NCBI GenBank assembly: GCA_947492575.1
Contig: CANLNK010000001.1
Location: 744,001-808,000 of the forward strand
Direction of reading: 5' to 3'
Length of the DNA: 64,000 nt
Origin: an uncultured Thalassotalea sp.
GTDB lineage: Bacteria; Pseudomonadota; Gammaproteobacteria; Enterobacterales; Alteromonadaceae
Below the pieces are notes generated by a model. That model made no database searches. It was not told the DNA's origin and was given only the letters and a program-made list of their open reading frames with translations. The translations under genes and the position numbers were made by a program. Shown piece after piece: positions 36,168-44,757 of this stretch (positions within the stretch are counted from its first letter, which is position 1; every line of letters begins with the position of its first letter).

Positions 36168-38609
36168 ATGACTATGCAAAATAAGCAGTTTTTCAAAAAG
36201 TCTGCATTATGTTTAGCACTAAGCTCTGCGCTTACTACTCCAACCATTGTTATGGCTCAGGAGGATACTGCTGCAGAAGGTATTGAACGCATTCAAGTGA
36301 CTGGCTCTCGTCGAGCATCAAGTGTACAAGAAGCACCTATGAATATCACGGCACTTGATAGCGATGTTATGAAAGACCAGAACATCGCCTCTCCTGAAGA
36401 TGTCGCTCGTTGGGTGCCTGGCTTAACGATTGCCGATCAAGGTGGTCGTGAAGGTGCGTCGATTATAGTTCGCGGATTGAATACAAATTCATCTGAGCGT
36501 GCTGCCGACGGTGGCACGGTCGCAACTTATGTGGGTGAAATCCCATTGAATGCGGATATTCGCTTAACCGATGTTGAGCGAGTTGAAGTCCTTATTGGAC
36601 CGCAGGGTACGCTGTATGGTGCAGGTACCTTGGGTGGCGCGGTTCGTTACCTTTTAAATAAGCCTGAACTAGATATTGTTGAAGGTGAAATTACCGGTGA
36701 TATTTTCACATTAAGTGAGAGTGACGATTTAGGTGGTGAAGCAGGTTTTATTTTTAATGCGCCAATCATAGAAGATGAACTAGCGGTGCGCGTAAATGTG
36801 AATCACTACGACGCACCGGGTTATGTAGATTACAGCTATGCGGTATGTGAACCGGGTGTATCGCTGCCAGATCCTGATTGGAACGACGCACAAGCAGTAG
36901 CGCAAAATATCTGTGGCGTTGACGATGTTAACGATGAGCAAATCACCACATCTCGTGTTGCCTTACGCTGGGCACCAAGTGAGAAGTTTGACGCAACACT
37001 AACTTATTTCTACCAAAATCAAAAAAATGGCGGTAACTCAATTGTTCAGTACGATTCAATGGCTGCGGAAAATCCGTTGGGTGAGTTCATTAGCAAATAC
37101 GACTCGGCATTTCGTGTTGTTGAGCCAAATGAAAAAGAAGATACGTTACTTAGCTTAGAGATGGAGCTTGATTTAGGCTTTGCTGAACTTGTCTCTGCTT
37201 CTGGTTGGAGCGAGTACGAACAGTCGGGTCAGCGCGACCAAACCGATTTGTTGTTCGGCAGCATTTGGAGTGGCTACGCGGATTACCCAGCGTTTACTGC
37301 TTATACATTAGACACGGGTGAGTCAGAAGCTTTCACGCAAGAATTACGCTTAGTGTCACAATCTGAATCGGCTTTTAGCTGGATTGTTGGCTATTACTAC
37401 AACAAGCAAGATTCAACATCAGATGACAGAGAATATACACCAGGCTTAACAGATTACTGGTTTGATGGTGACTATACGAATATCGAGTACGATCTTGAAT
37501 ACATCGCATTAAACGAGAGCACTTTAGAAGAGTCTGCTTTCTTTGGTGAGTTAACGTATCAAGTCACTGACAAACTGAGTGTCACTGCAGGTGCTCGTGT
37601 ATACGAATATGAAGTCGAATCGTCTTCTGGTAACCATGCGCCATTCTTCAATGGCGAGATCGCCTCGCCGAGCGAAATCAGTTTAGAAAAAGATAGCGCT
37701 AAAGATGATGGTAATCTATTTAAGTTTAACGCCAGTTATCAGTTTAGCGACGATGTTATGACCTACTTTACGGTGAGTGAAGGCTATCGCATTGGTGGTT
37801 CTAACGGCATTACACCTTGTCCAGATGATGGCTCAATTCAAGTGTGTGCATTACCGGATGAGATGGCGTATGAACCAGATTTGACGACGAACTATGAGCT
37901 AGGGATTAAGAGCTCTTGGTTTAAGAACCATCTACATGTAAACGCTGCATTATTCAGTGTTGATTGGGAAGATGCGCAAATTCAAGCAACGACGGTAAAT
38001 GGGCAGGAGATCATTACCTCAAATGCTGGTGAAGCAAACTCTTCCGGTTTTGAATTAGCGGTTCGCGGTATCGTAACAGATAGCCTCGTCGCCTATGCAA
38101 CATACGCTTATGCAAAAGCAGAATTAACTTCTGACGCGCCGTTCTTGTTTGGGGTAAAAGGTGATGCAGGTAGCGATATTCAAAACTATTACGATGGTGA
38201 AGATGGCGACCGTTTACCGGGCGCACCGGAGCATCAGTTTTCAATGGGGCTAGATTACGAAACTGAAGTGCTAGGCGATAAGTTGCTGAACATCACTTAT
38301 GGTATTACTGCGCAAAGCGATGTGATCACCAAAGTAGGTTTAAAAGCGGACGGTGAAACATTACCAGGTTATGCGCTAAGCAACATCGCAGCCAAACTAT
38401 CAGGTGACCAGTGGTCAGCGACTTTCTATGTAGACAACTTATTCAATAAGTATGCGTTCACATCAACACGTCGTGATAAAGCGTGGGCAGGCATGGCACA
38501 GTTTGAAAGTGAGAACAAAAACTTACCAGAAATTGAGCGAGTATATGGCCACTTCATTACCAAGCCTCGCACGATTGGATTGCGCTTTAACTACCTGTTC
38601 GAACTTTAA
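36168..38609 (+). CDS. TonB-dependent outer-membrane receptor
   Basis: 813 residues with a signal peptide ending near 'IVMAQ', a TonB-box-like 'ERIQVTGSRR', a plug with 'APMNITALDSDVMKDQNI', 'IIVRGLNTNS' and 'VEVLIGPQGTLYGAGTLGGAVRYLL', and a barrel ending 'GLRFNYLFEL'. It is unlike the first receptor in length and plug, and resembles receptors of the FecA/iron-uptake or vitamin type in its plug, but the neighbours suggest a peptide-like ligand. The start has AAGGAAAT 4 bp upstream. Followed by a strong terminator. Confidence 0.92.
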   Translation: MTMQNKQFFKKSALCLALSSALTTPTIVMAQEDTAAEGIERIQVTGSRRASSVQEAPMNITALDSDVMKDQNIASPEDVARWVPGLTIADQGGREGASIIVRGLNTNSSERAADGGTVATYVGEIPLNADIRLTDVERVEVLIGPQGTLYGAGTLGGAVRYLLNKPELDIVEGEITGDIFTLSESDDLGGEAGFIFNAPIIEDELAVRVNVNHYDAPGYVDYSYAVCEPGVSLPDPDWNDAQAVAQNICGVDDVNDEQITTSRVALRWAPSEKFDATLTYFYQNQKNGGNSIVQYDSMAAENPLGEFISKYDSAFRVVEPNEKEDTLLSLEMELDLGFAELVSASGWSEYEQSGQRDQTDLLFGSIWSGYADYPAFTAYTLDTGESEAFTQELRLVSQSESAFSWIVGYYYNKQDSTSDDREYTPGLTDYWFDGDYTNIEYDLEYIALNESTLEESAFFGELTYQVTDKLSVTAGARVYEYEVESSSGNHAPFFNGEIASPSEISLEKDSAKDDGNLFKFNASYQFSDDVMTYFTVSEGYRIGGSNGITPCPDDGSIQVCALPDEMAYEPDLTTNYELGIKSSWFKNHLHVNAALFSVDWEDAQIQATTVNGQEIITSNAGEANSSGFELAVRGIVTDSLVAYATYAYAKAELTSDAPFLFGVKGDAGSDIQNYYDGEDGDRLPGAPEHQFSMGLDYETEVLGDKLLNITYGITAQSDVITKVGLKADGETLPGYALSNIAAKLSGDQWSATFYVDNLFNKYAFTSTRRDKAWAGMAQFESENKNLPEIERVYGHFITKPRTIGLRFNYLFEL

Positions 38610-38648
38610 GTTTAAACTAAGTAGTGCTTTGCTAAGTTAAGCGCTTTT

Positions 38649-38679
38649 AAAGGCATCACTGATAGCGTGATGCCTTTTT
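38649..38679 (+). terminator. Intrinsic terminator after the second TonB receptor
   Basis: Stem GGCATCAC / GTGATGCC with loop TGATAGC, flanked by A on the left and five T on the right. The amidohydrolase gene begins about 90 bp later and must have its own promoter or depend on read-through. Confidence 0.85.
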
Positions 38680-38765
38680 CATTTACTCAATGTCATTTCT
38701 AAGAACTCGGTTTTGTGATATTGAATAGTGACGAATGAAGAAGATAGAGTAATAAGAAAACGACA

Positions 38766-40049
38766 ATGAAAAAAACAATGATTTCTCTAAAATTTGCAGC
38801 AATAGCTGCACTAAGCTTGGTCGCGCAAGCGGTTAGTGCCGAGCAACAAGTAATTAAAGCTGGCCATGTTTTGGATGTAGCAACCGGTAATATGAAGGCG
38901 TCACAATACATTTTGGTTGATGATAGCAAGATAGTATCAATTACTGATAAAAACCCTGCGCCGAATGTTAAGCAAATCGATTTAAGTAACCAATACCTGA
39001 TACCGGGACTGATGGATATGCATACCCATGTTGTGCGTCATTTATCAAAGAACTTTTATGATGGCTATTTTCAGTCACCACACCGCGCGACAATAGGTGG
39101 CGTTGTTAATGCTGAAAAAACGTTAATGGCAGGTTTTACAACTATTCGCAATGTGGGTGCAGCAGATTACATGGACGTTGCACTGCGCAATGCGATTAAC
39201 GCTGGTGAAGTACCGGGTCCTCGTATGGCAGTATCTGGCCCTTCGCTTGGTATTACCGGTGGCCATTGTGATAGCAACGCGTTAAACCATAGCTTTGAAG
39301 AAAGGTCTGACGGTGTTGCCGATGGCCCTTGGCAAGTGCGAGAGCAAGTGCGAAAGAACGTTAAATATCAAGTTGACGTCATCAAGTTCTGTGCAACAGG
39401 CGGCGTATTTTCTAAGGGTACAAAAGTAGGTCAGCGCCAGTATACTTTTGAAGAAATGAAAGCTATTGTCGACGAGTCTCATACCCATGGGCGCACAGTT
39501 GCAGCTCATGCGCACGGTACTGAAGGTATTGAATTTGCGATTAAGGCAGGCGTGGATTCGATAGAGCATGCTAGTTATTTAACTCCTGAGACTATCGACT
39601 TAGCGGTCAAACATGGCACTGTGTTGTCGATGGATATCTACAATACCGAATACACGTTAAGTGAAGGTAAAAAGAATGGTGTGCCGCAAGAAAATATCGA
39701 CAAAGAAAAGCAAGTCGGCACACGTCAACGTGAAAGCTTCTCTCATGCGGTTAAGGCGGGCGCTAAAATGGTATTGGGCTCAGATGCTGGTATTTATCCC
39801 CATGGTGATAATGCGAAGCAATTAAGTCGAATGACTCAGTTTGGCATGACACCGCTTCAAGCACTTCAAGCAGCAACGATAAATGCTGCGACGCTCATTA
39901 AGTGGAATGACAAAGTTGGCGAGCTAAAACCAGGAATGTACGCAGATATTATTGCGGTGAGCATGAACCCTTTATCGGATATTAAAACGTTAGAACAAGT
40001 GAATTTCGTGATGAAAGACGGCAAGGTCTATAAGCACGACAAACAGTAG
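38766..40049 (+). CDS. Exported metal-dependent amidohydrolase (Xaa-Arg/Xaa-Lys or Xaa-Pro dipeptidase-like)
   Basis: 427 residues with a signal peptide (about 1-25, ending 'AVSA'), so periplasmic. COG1228-type amidohydrolase fold with a full set of metal ligands: HxH in 'LMDMHTHV', the carboxylated Lys in 'DVIKFCATGG', His in 'VAAHAHG', His in 'SIEHAS' and Asp in 'LGSDAGIYPHGD'. Characterised members of this group include prolidases and carboxypeptidases that release C-terminal Arg or Lys from dipeptides. Next to cyanophycinase and IadA homologues, an Arg-dipeptide substrate is attractive but not proven. The 41-bp gap to the sulfotransferase suggests an operon. Confidence 0.87.
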   Translation: MKKTMISLKFAAIAALSLVAQAVSAEQQVIKAGHVLDVATGNMKASQYILVDDSKIVSITDKNPAPNVKQIDLSNQYLIPGLMDMHTHVVRHLSKNFYDGYFQSPHRATIGGVVNAEKTLMAGFTTIRNVGAADYMDVALRNAINAGEVPGPRMAVSGPSLGITGGHCDSNALNHSFEERSDGVADGPWQVREQVRKNVKYQVDVIKFCATGGVFSKGTKVGQRQYTFEEMKAIVDESHTHGRTVAAHAHGTEGIEFAIKAGVDSIEHASYLTPETIDLAVKHGTVLSMDIYNTEYTLSEGKKNGVPQENIDKEKQVGTRQRESFSHAVKAGAKMVLGSDAGIYPHGDNAKQLSRMTQFGMTPLQALQAATINAATLIKWNDKVGELKPGMYADIIAVSMNPLSDIKTLEQVNFVMKDGKVYKHDKQ

Positions 40050-40090
40050 AGTTCGCCAGTTAACCGATAATTTTCTTCTTTGATATAGAG

Positions 40091-41761
40091 ATGGTTGTGC
40101 TTAATCAACGTTACCAACAGGCAATTAAACTAATAGAGCAGAGGGCTTATCAGCAGGCTCATCAGTGTTTGCTAGAGATTCTAAGTAAAGATAGAAGCTA
40201 TGCTGATGCGTATTATTTAATGGCTGTTATCGCTGCTGAACATGGCAATTTTGCCAAGGCTATATCGATAGCTGAGAGAGCATTGGGTTTTGAGCAAAAA
40301 GTTGAGTATATGGTATTTATTGCCAAGCTTTTTGTTCAAATACACGACCATGTCAATGCAAAGGCTTGGGCAGATAAAGCGTTAAGCAGCGATGAGAAGG
40401 ACGATGCAGGTGACAGCAAAATAACTGGATCAATGCTAGACAATTTGGGCGTGGTTTACAGTCAAGTTGGCCAACACTTGTTAGCGACGAGAGTATTCGA
40501 AAGGGCGATCGCCTCAAGCAAAACTAAAGATGTACCTGCTCAACTCCACACCAATTTAGCGAGTAGTTATAAGTTTTGTGGTGATTTTGATGGTGCGAAG
40601 CGACACTATAAGCTTGCGTTAGAAAAAGATGCTAGATGTTATGTAGCACTTTGGTCACTCGCTAGTTTGGGTGATCTTCCCTCTGAACAGCAAGTTAAGC
40701 TGCTGACAAGTATAGTAGAGTCTGATGAACAGGCGCTGGGCGAAACCTGCCTTACTAGTGTTCCTAAGCACTCTATCAACGACAAACTTCATATTGCACA
40801 TTCGTTAGCTCGCTATCACGAAAAGCATGAACGTTTTGATGTGGCGTATGACTTACTCACGAAAGTTAAGGCTGCAAAAAAGCAGCAACTAGGTTATCAG
40901 TTTGAACAAGACCTAGCGCTATTTGATGCGCTCATTGAGCGTTTTACAAACAAAGGCAGGCCGAAAACTTCCGCAGTACCACTGAATCAAAAGAGCGCAT
41001 TTGGCCCTAATGGCCCTGCGAGTATTAATGGTAGCGAAGCGATATTTATTGTCGGTATGCCTCGCACCGGCACAACTGTAGTCGAACGCTTATTGTCACA
41101 GCCTGAAAACATTACTTCTGCGGGCGAGATGCAGCATTTTTCAATCATGTTGAAAAAAATGAGCAAAACTCCGACTTCAGCCTTATTAGATCTTGATGTT
41201 ATTTCTGCGACAGAAAACATTGATTGGCATCGTCTAGGGCAAGGCTACCTCGAGAGTACTAGGGCAATTACAGGCCAAACACCAAGATTTATAGATAAGA
41301 TGCCACTTAATTTTCTATATGTTGGGTTTATTTTATCAGCGCTACCTAATGCAAAAATTGTATGGCTTGATAGGACTCTTGAAGACACTATGGTGAGTAA
41401 CTTTCGGCAGTTGTTTGCAATTGACTTCCCTTTTTATCACTACAGTTACGATTTAACAGACATACACCGCTACTATCAGGCACACCATAAGCTTGGAAAA
41501 ATATGGTTAGAACGTTTCCCTAATAATTTTTATCAATTGGATTATCAGGCATTCGTTGAAGACCCTGATGGTCAAGGAAAGCTATTGTATGAATTTATTG
41601 GCGAGCCTTGGCGTGATGACTATCTATCGCTTTCTGGCAATGCAAGTCCTGTTGCGACTGCGAGTGCGACACAAGTAAGGGATAAGATATCAAACAAATC
41701 AGTGGGATTTTGGCATCATTATGGCAATCAAGTGGAGGCAGCCATAAAGTCGGCCTATTAG
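40091..41761 (+). CDS. Tetratricopeptide-repeat sulfotransferase
   Basis: The N-terminal half (about 1-290) is made of TPR-like helices ('YADAYYLMAVIAAEHGNFAKA', 'LDNLGVVYSQVGQHLLATRVF', 'HTNLASSYKFCGDFDGAKRHY'). The C-terminal half is a sulfotransferase with the PAPS 5'-phosphosulfate loop 'IFIVGMPRTGTTVVERLL' (about 318-335) and the later 'KIVWLDRTLEDTMVSNFRQ' 3'-phosphate region. Proteins of this type are often encoded beside TonB receptors in marine proteobacteria; their substrate is unknown, possibly tyrosine or a peptide. No signal peptide is seen, so it is cytosolic. A strong terminator follows. Confidence 0.88.
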   Translation: MVVLNQRYQQAIKLIEQRAYQQAHQCLLEILSKDRSYADAYYLMAVIAAEHGNFAKAISIAERALGFEQKVEYMVFIAKLFVQIHDHVNAKAWADKALSSDEKDDAGDSKITGSMLDNLGVVYSQVGQHLLATRVFERAIASSKTKDVPAQLHTNLASSYKFCGDFDGAKRHYKLALEKDARCYVALWSLASLGDLPSEQQVKLLTSIVESDEQALGETCLTSVPKHSINDKLHIAHSLARYHEKHERFDVAYDLLTKVKAAKKQQLGYQFEQDLALFDALIERFTNKGRPKTSAVPLNQKSAFGPNGPASINGSEAIFIVGMPRTGTTVVERLLSQPENITSAGEMQHFSIMLKKMSKTPTSALLDLDVISATENIDWHRLGQGYLESTRAITGQTPRFIDKMPLNFLYVGFILSALPNAKIVWLDRTLEDTMVSNFRQLFAIDFPFYHYSYDLTDIHRYYQAHHKLGKIWLERFPNNFYQLDYQAFVEDPDGQGKLLYEFIGEPWRDDYLSLSGNASPVATASATQVRDKISNKSVGFWHHYGNQVEAAIKSAY

Positions 41762-41813
41762 TGCGCTACGTCTTAAATCAGCGTTAGTTGTCAAGAAGTG
41801 TTGATTAAGAAGT

Positions 41814-41846
41814 GTGTGCTCAATAGTGTTTGAGCACACGCTTTTT
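41814..41846. terminator. Terminator between the sulfotransferase and DUF3718 genes
   Basis: A 10-bp stem GTGTGCTCAA / TTGAGCACAC with loop TAGTGT, followed by GCTTTTTC on the plus strand. It lies downstream of both converging genes. Confidence 0.85.
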
Positions 41847-41867
41847 CTTAACCATCAACATGTCAAT

Positions 41868-42212
41868 TTACTCTTCGAATGTCACGTTAATTTTTGATAC
41901 TGCGGCAACATCAATAATATCAACATCACCAATACTGCGTTGCAAACGAGCTGCTGTTCTTTCTGCGCCGCGAGACTCTGCAAATGCAATAATATCTTGG
42001 CCATTACACATCACTTTCAGTGCAACCGTTTTATGGTCTAAGTTGAACTCATTAATGGTCTTATGCATATTATATGACTTGTCGCTTGCTGCTGACTTAC
42101 ATACTTCCACTAGTGCGTTTTCTGTTTGTTTATCCATTGCGCTTACATTTGCGCTCATTGCCATTGATAAACCTGCGATTGACGTAATTACTGCTAACTT
42201 TACTTTTTTCAT
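41868..42212 (-). CDS. DUF3718-family periplasmic protein
   Basis: 114 residues with a signal peptide ('VKLAVITSIAGLSMAMSANVSA', cleaved before MDKQ). The mature part has two Cys ('VEVCKSAASD' and 'VMCNGQDIIAFA'), which could form a disulfide, as is typical for DUF3718 proteins of unknown function in Alteromonadales. I use the ATG at 42212, which has GGAGATG 6 bp upstream; the frame extends to 42242 but that start is unsupported. Monocistronic. Confidence 0.8.
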   Translation of the reverse strand: MKKVKLAVITSIAGLSMAMSANVSAMDKQTENALVEVCKSAASDKSYNMHKTINEFNLDHKTVALKVMCNGQDIIAFAESRGAERTAARLQRSIGDVDIIDVAAVSKINVTFEE

Positions 42213-42703
42213 CGTTTCATCTCCGTTGTAACCCGTTTTCAAGTCACCATATGTTTAAATAGTATTTTCTATTAATGTTGTCGTACGTTTCGCTGTGTAC
42301 AATCATATAGTGGCAACTTTTGGCTAAAAAGTTGTAAAAATAGTCACACCGGATGTAAATATATCCACCGCAAAATAACGGCTTTTCGTCGCTAAGCGCT
42401 TGATACTAGTATGAACCCTTAGTGGTTGGTTTTTGAACTGTGAAATGAAGTTTTACATTCATTGATACTTTGACATACAAAACTCTTCGTAAAAGACGGT
42501 TTAACTCTCCTTTCTAATGATGTTTGATTAGCGAAAACTATTTTTTTACAACTATTTCGTCTAAGCGGATACGTTTAATAACTGCGGTTGTGCTTTCCGT
42601 TTTTTTCACTTGGTAAAACTAACTGATTGTGATACTGTTTATAAATACAGTTTATTGTGCATTTATTTATCGCTTAGCGGTAATCAATGATTGAGGGAAA
42701 AGC
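42213..42703. other. Divergent AT-rich region between DUF3718 and yebG
   Basis: 491 bp without a plausible gene. Its right end holds the LexA box of yebG. The rest, including TTGACA at about 42471, gives no clearly spaced promoter. No repeat or RNA structure stands out. Confidence 0.5.
42635..42650 (+). promoter_or_regulatory. lexA box: LexA (SOS) box upstream of yebG
   Basis: CTGTTTATAAATACAG fits the gammaproteobacterial LexA consensus CTGT-N8-ACAG exactly, with an AT-rich centre. It ends 53 bp before the yebG ATG and overlaps TATAAA that could serve as the -10 box. In E. coli yebG is a known LexA target, which supports the call. Confidence 0.92.
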
Positions 42704-43051
42704 ATGGCAGTTGAAAGTCGGTTTGTAGTTATTAGAAATGGTGTGGAGGTAGAAACATTTATGGATAAGAAAGCTGCTGATGAATACGACAAGATGTTGG
42801 ATATGGCGGACAACCTTACTGAGATGTTTGCGAAATCATCGATTGAACTTTCTGAAGATATGGCTGAAGAGCTAAGTATTTACCTTGCACAAAACCGTGA
42901 AGATGTATTAATCGCACTTCAAGCAAAGAAAGCCAAACCAACTAAACCTGCGGCTAAGCCAATGCCGAAAGCAGCATCAAAAAGTTCAAAAACGAGCACT
43001 GAAAAAAAGTTAGCTGCAGTGAATGACGAATCATTAAGTGAAGCGAGTTAG
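42704..43051 (+). CDS. yebG: SOS-induced protein YebG
   Basis: 115 residues, beginning 'MAVESRFVVIRNGVEVETF' and with 'KKAADEYDKMLDMADNL', a close match to E. coli YebG (96 residues), a DNA-damage-induced protein of unknown mechanism. The C-terminal 30 residues are a Lys/Ala/Pro-rich tail longer than in E. coli, which may bind DNA. Regulation by LexA is shown by the upstream box. Its stop codon overlaps the start of the next gene as TAGTG. Confidence 0.93.
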   Translation: MAVESRFVVIRNGVEVETFMDKKAADEYDKMLDMADNLTEMFAKSSIELSEDMAEELSIYLAQNREDVLIALQAKKAKPTKPAAKPMPKAASKSSKTSTEKKLAAVNDESLSEAS

Positions 43052-43797
43052 TGCTAGCTAAGCAAGAAGAGCTACCTTCGATAGGTTACACCTTAATTCG
43101 AAGTGAAAGGCGGAAAACTATCGGGTTACAGGTAAAAAAAGGGGAAGTCGTTGTACGAGCCCCTTTTTTTGTTGACGAAGCATTCATAGATACGTTTATT
43201 AAGCAAAAGCGCCAATGGCTGTTTGATAAAATCGAGCAGCAGCGTCAAGCGAGCAATCAGCCAAAGTATCAATTAAAAGCGAATCACATATTTCTATTCA
43301 ATGGTGAAGAGAAGCTTATTGATGTGTGTCAAGCGAAGCGTTTGGGTGTTCAGGTAGAAGAAGACAAGCTTGTCGTTGGGTTAACTGCTCGTTACTTTGA
43401 CCAATCCCAAAATGGCAACCACTCAAATGCCGACAGCCTCATGAATAGAAAAGTAGAAAAACTCATTAGCGAGTTTTACCGAGAGCAGGCTGAGCAGCTA
43501 CTGGTAGAGCGGCTTAATATATGGGCTGAAATTACTGGCTTATATCCAAGCGCTTGTGTGATTAAGAAATACCGTGCTCGTTGGGGAAGTTGCAATAGTA
43601 AGGGAGTCGTCTCGTTAAACTATTGGCTGATAACATGTCCTACCGATGTCATTGATTATGTGGTTGTGCACGAGCTTTGCCATTTGACCTATTTAGATCA
43701 TTCTCCTAACTTTTGGCGCTTGGTAAGCCACTATTTACCAGACTACATGCGACCGAAGCATTGGCTAAAGGTTTATGAACGTCAGTTAACGTTTTAG
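43051..43797 (+). CDS. YgjP-type (DUF45) zinc metallopeptidase, coupled to yebG
   Basis: 248 residues of the YgjP/DUF45 family, related by fold to the WLM and SprT metallopeptidases. The zinc site is H207-E208-x-x-H211 in 'VVHELCHLTYLDHSPNFW', with H217 as the likely third ligand; 'YRARWGSCNSKGVVSLNYWL' is the conserved family segment. The start is GTG 43051, sharing its G with the yebG TAG (TAGTG), so translation is coupled and the gene lies under the LexA box. A role in clearing damaged or crosslinked protein from DNA is an inference from fold and operon, not known for YgjP. Confidence 0.88.
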   Translation: MLAKQEELPSIGYTLIRSERRKTIGLQVKKGEVVVRAPFFVDEAFIDTFIKQKRQWLFDKIEQQRQASNQPKYQLKANHIFLFNGEEKLIDVCQAKRLGVQVEEDKLVVGLTARYFDQSQNGNHSNADSLMNRKVEKLISEFYREQAEQLLVERLNIWAEITGLYPSACVIKKYRARWGSCNSKGVVSLNYWLITCPTDVIDYVVVHELCHLTYLDHSPNFWRLVSHYLPDYMRPKHWLKVYERQLTF

Positions 43798-44066
43798 TTG
43801 AACTAAGCAACCATCGCTAGCCGCATAACCTATTCACTAAATACCGGCTCAATGCTAAAACCTTATTTACACTCATCTGGCATGACTAATCACACAGTCA
43901 GAGTACGCTCTAACTAATTGACGCAAAAGGTATAGTAAATTCGTCAGTATTTTCGTTTATACATTTTAGGTATTTTTATTTGGACTGTTTTTTGCTTGGT
44001 TTTTATACAATACGTCAAAATTCAACTCGAGTATCAAGTATTTACGATATATTAACGGAGCGTGTG

Positions 44067-44162
44067 ATGAAATTTTCTGTAAAAAGCTTAAAAATGTTAC
44101 TGCTTTACTTATTTTCAGCAATCGTATCAATTGCATTTATTGTCCTAATTTTACCTTTGTAG
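44067..44162 (+). CDS. Possible 31-residue single-helix membrane protein
   Basis: MKFSVKSLKMLLLYLFSAIV and 11 more hydrophobic residues: three Lys at the N-terminus followed by one membrane helix of about 22 residues, the usual pattern of a small inner-membrane protein. ACGGAG lies about 6 bp before the ATG. It is alone in the gap between the metallopeptidase and the receiver genes. An in-frame extension to TTG 43980 exists but has no start signal. No family is recognised. Confidence 0.4.
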   Translation: MKFSVKSLKMLLLYLFSAIVSIAFIVLILPL

Positions 44163-44391
44163 TCAGTACTTTTTATTTATTTTCGCTTTTTATCTACGCA
44201 TGCTATTTACAGTGTATGCAATAAATAGCGTTAAATTTTAGTAGTTTACTTTCGAAACATCCGACCACTCGGTCAATTCCTGCGGAAACTGTCCAAAAAT
44301 CTTACAAATAGCGTGTAATACTTATTAACAAAATGGTTAATTTAGGATAGATTAATCATATAAAAAAAGAATAATAAGGAAATTCCTACCA

Positions 44392-44757
44392 ATGAGCTCG
44401 TCAGTTCTAATTTGTGATGACTCCAATCTTGCACGTAAACAAGTTTTGAGAAGCCTTCCCGACAGCTGGGAGGTTGATGTTCAACTAGCTAAACACGGTG
44501 TTGAAGCATTAGAAGTACTCAATAATAGCGATATCGACGTGATGTTTTTAGATTTAACCATGCCTGAGTTAGATGGTGTCGGTGTATTAGAAGCGATTAA
44601 ACAAGACGATATCAATGTCGATGTGTTTGTTATTTCCGCTGATATTCAACCTGAAATGCAAAGCAAGGTTTTAGATTTAGGTGCCAAAGCATTTCTTCGC
44701 AAACCTGTTAGCCCAGATGTACTCCTTGATACCTTGAAGCAACACGGAATTATGTAA
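44392..44757 (+). CDS. Single-domain response regulator (CheY-like)
   Basis: 121-residue stand-alone receiver: acidic pair D9/D10, phosphoacceptor D54 in 'FLDLTMP', S82 in 'VISAD' and K104 in 'RKP'. It shares its last base with the start of the CheC gene (TAATGG), so the two are translationally coupled. Partner of the CheC phosphatase and the following diguanylate cyclase; a histidine kinase is not encoded here. Confidence 0.93.
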   Translation: MSSSVLICDDSNLARKQVLRSLPDSWEVDVQLAKHGVEALEVLNNSDIDVMFLDLTMPELDGVGVLEAIKQDDINVDVFVISADIQPEMQSKVLDLGAKAFLRKPVSPDVLLDTLKQHGIM

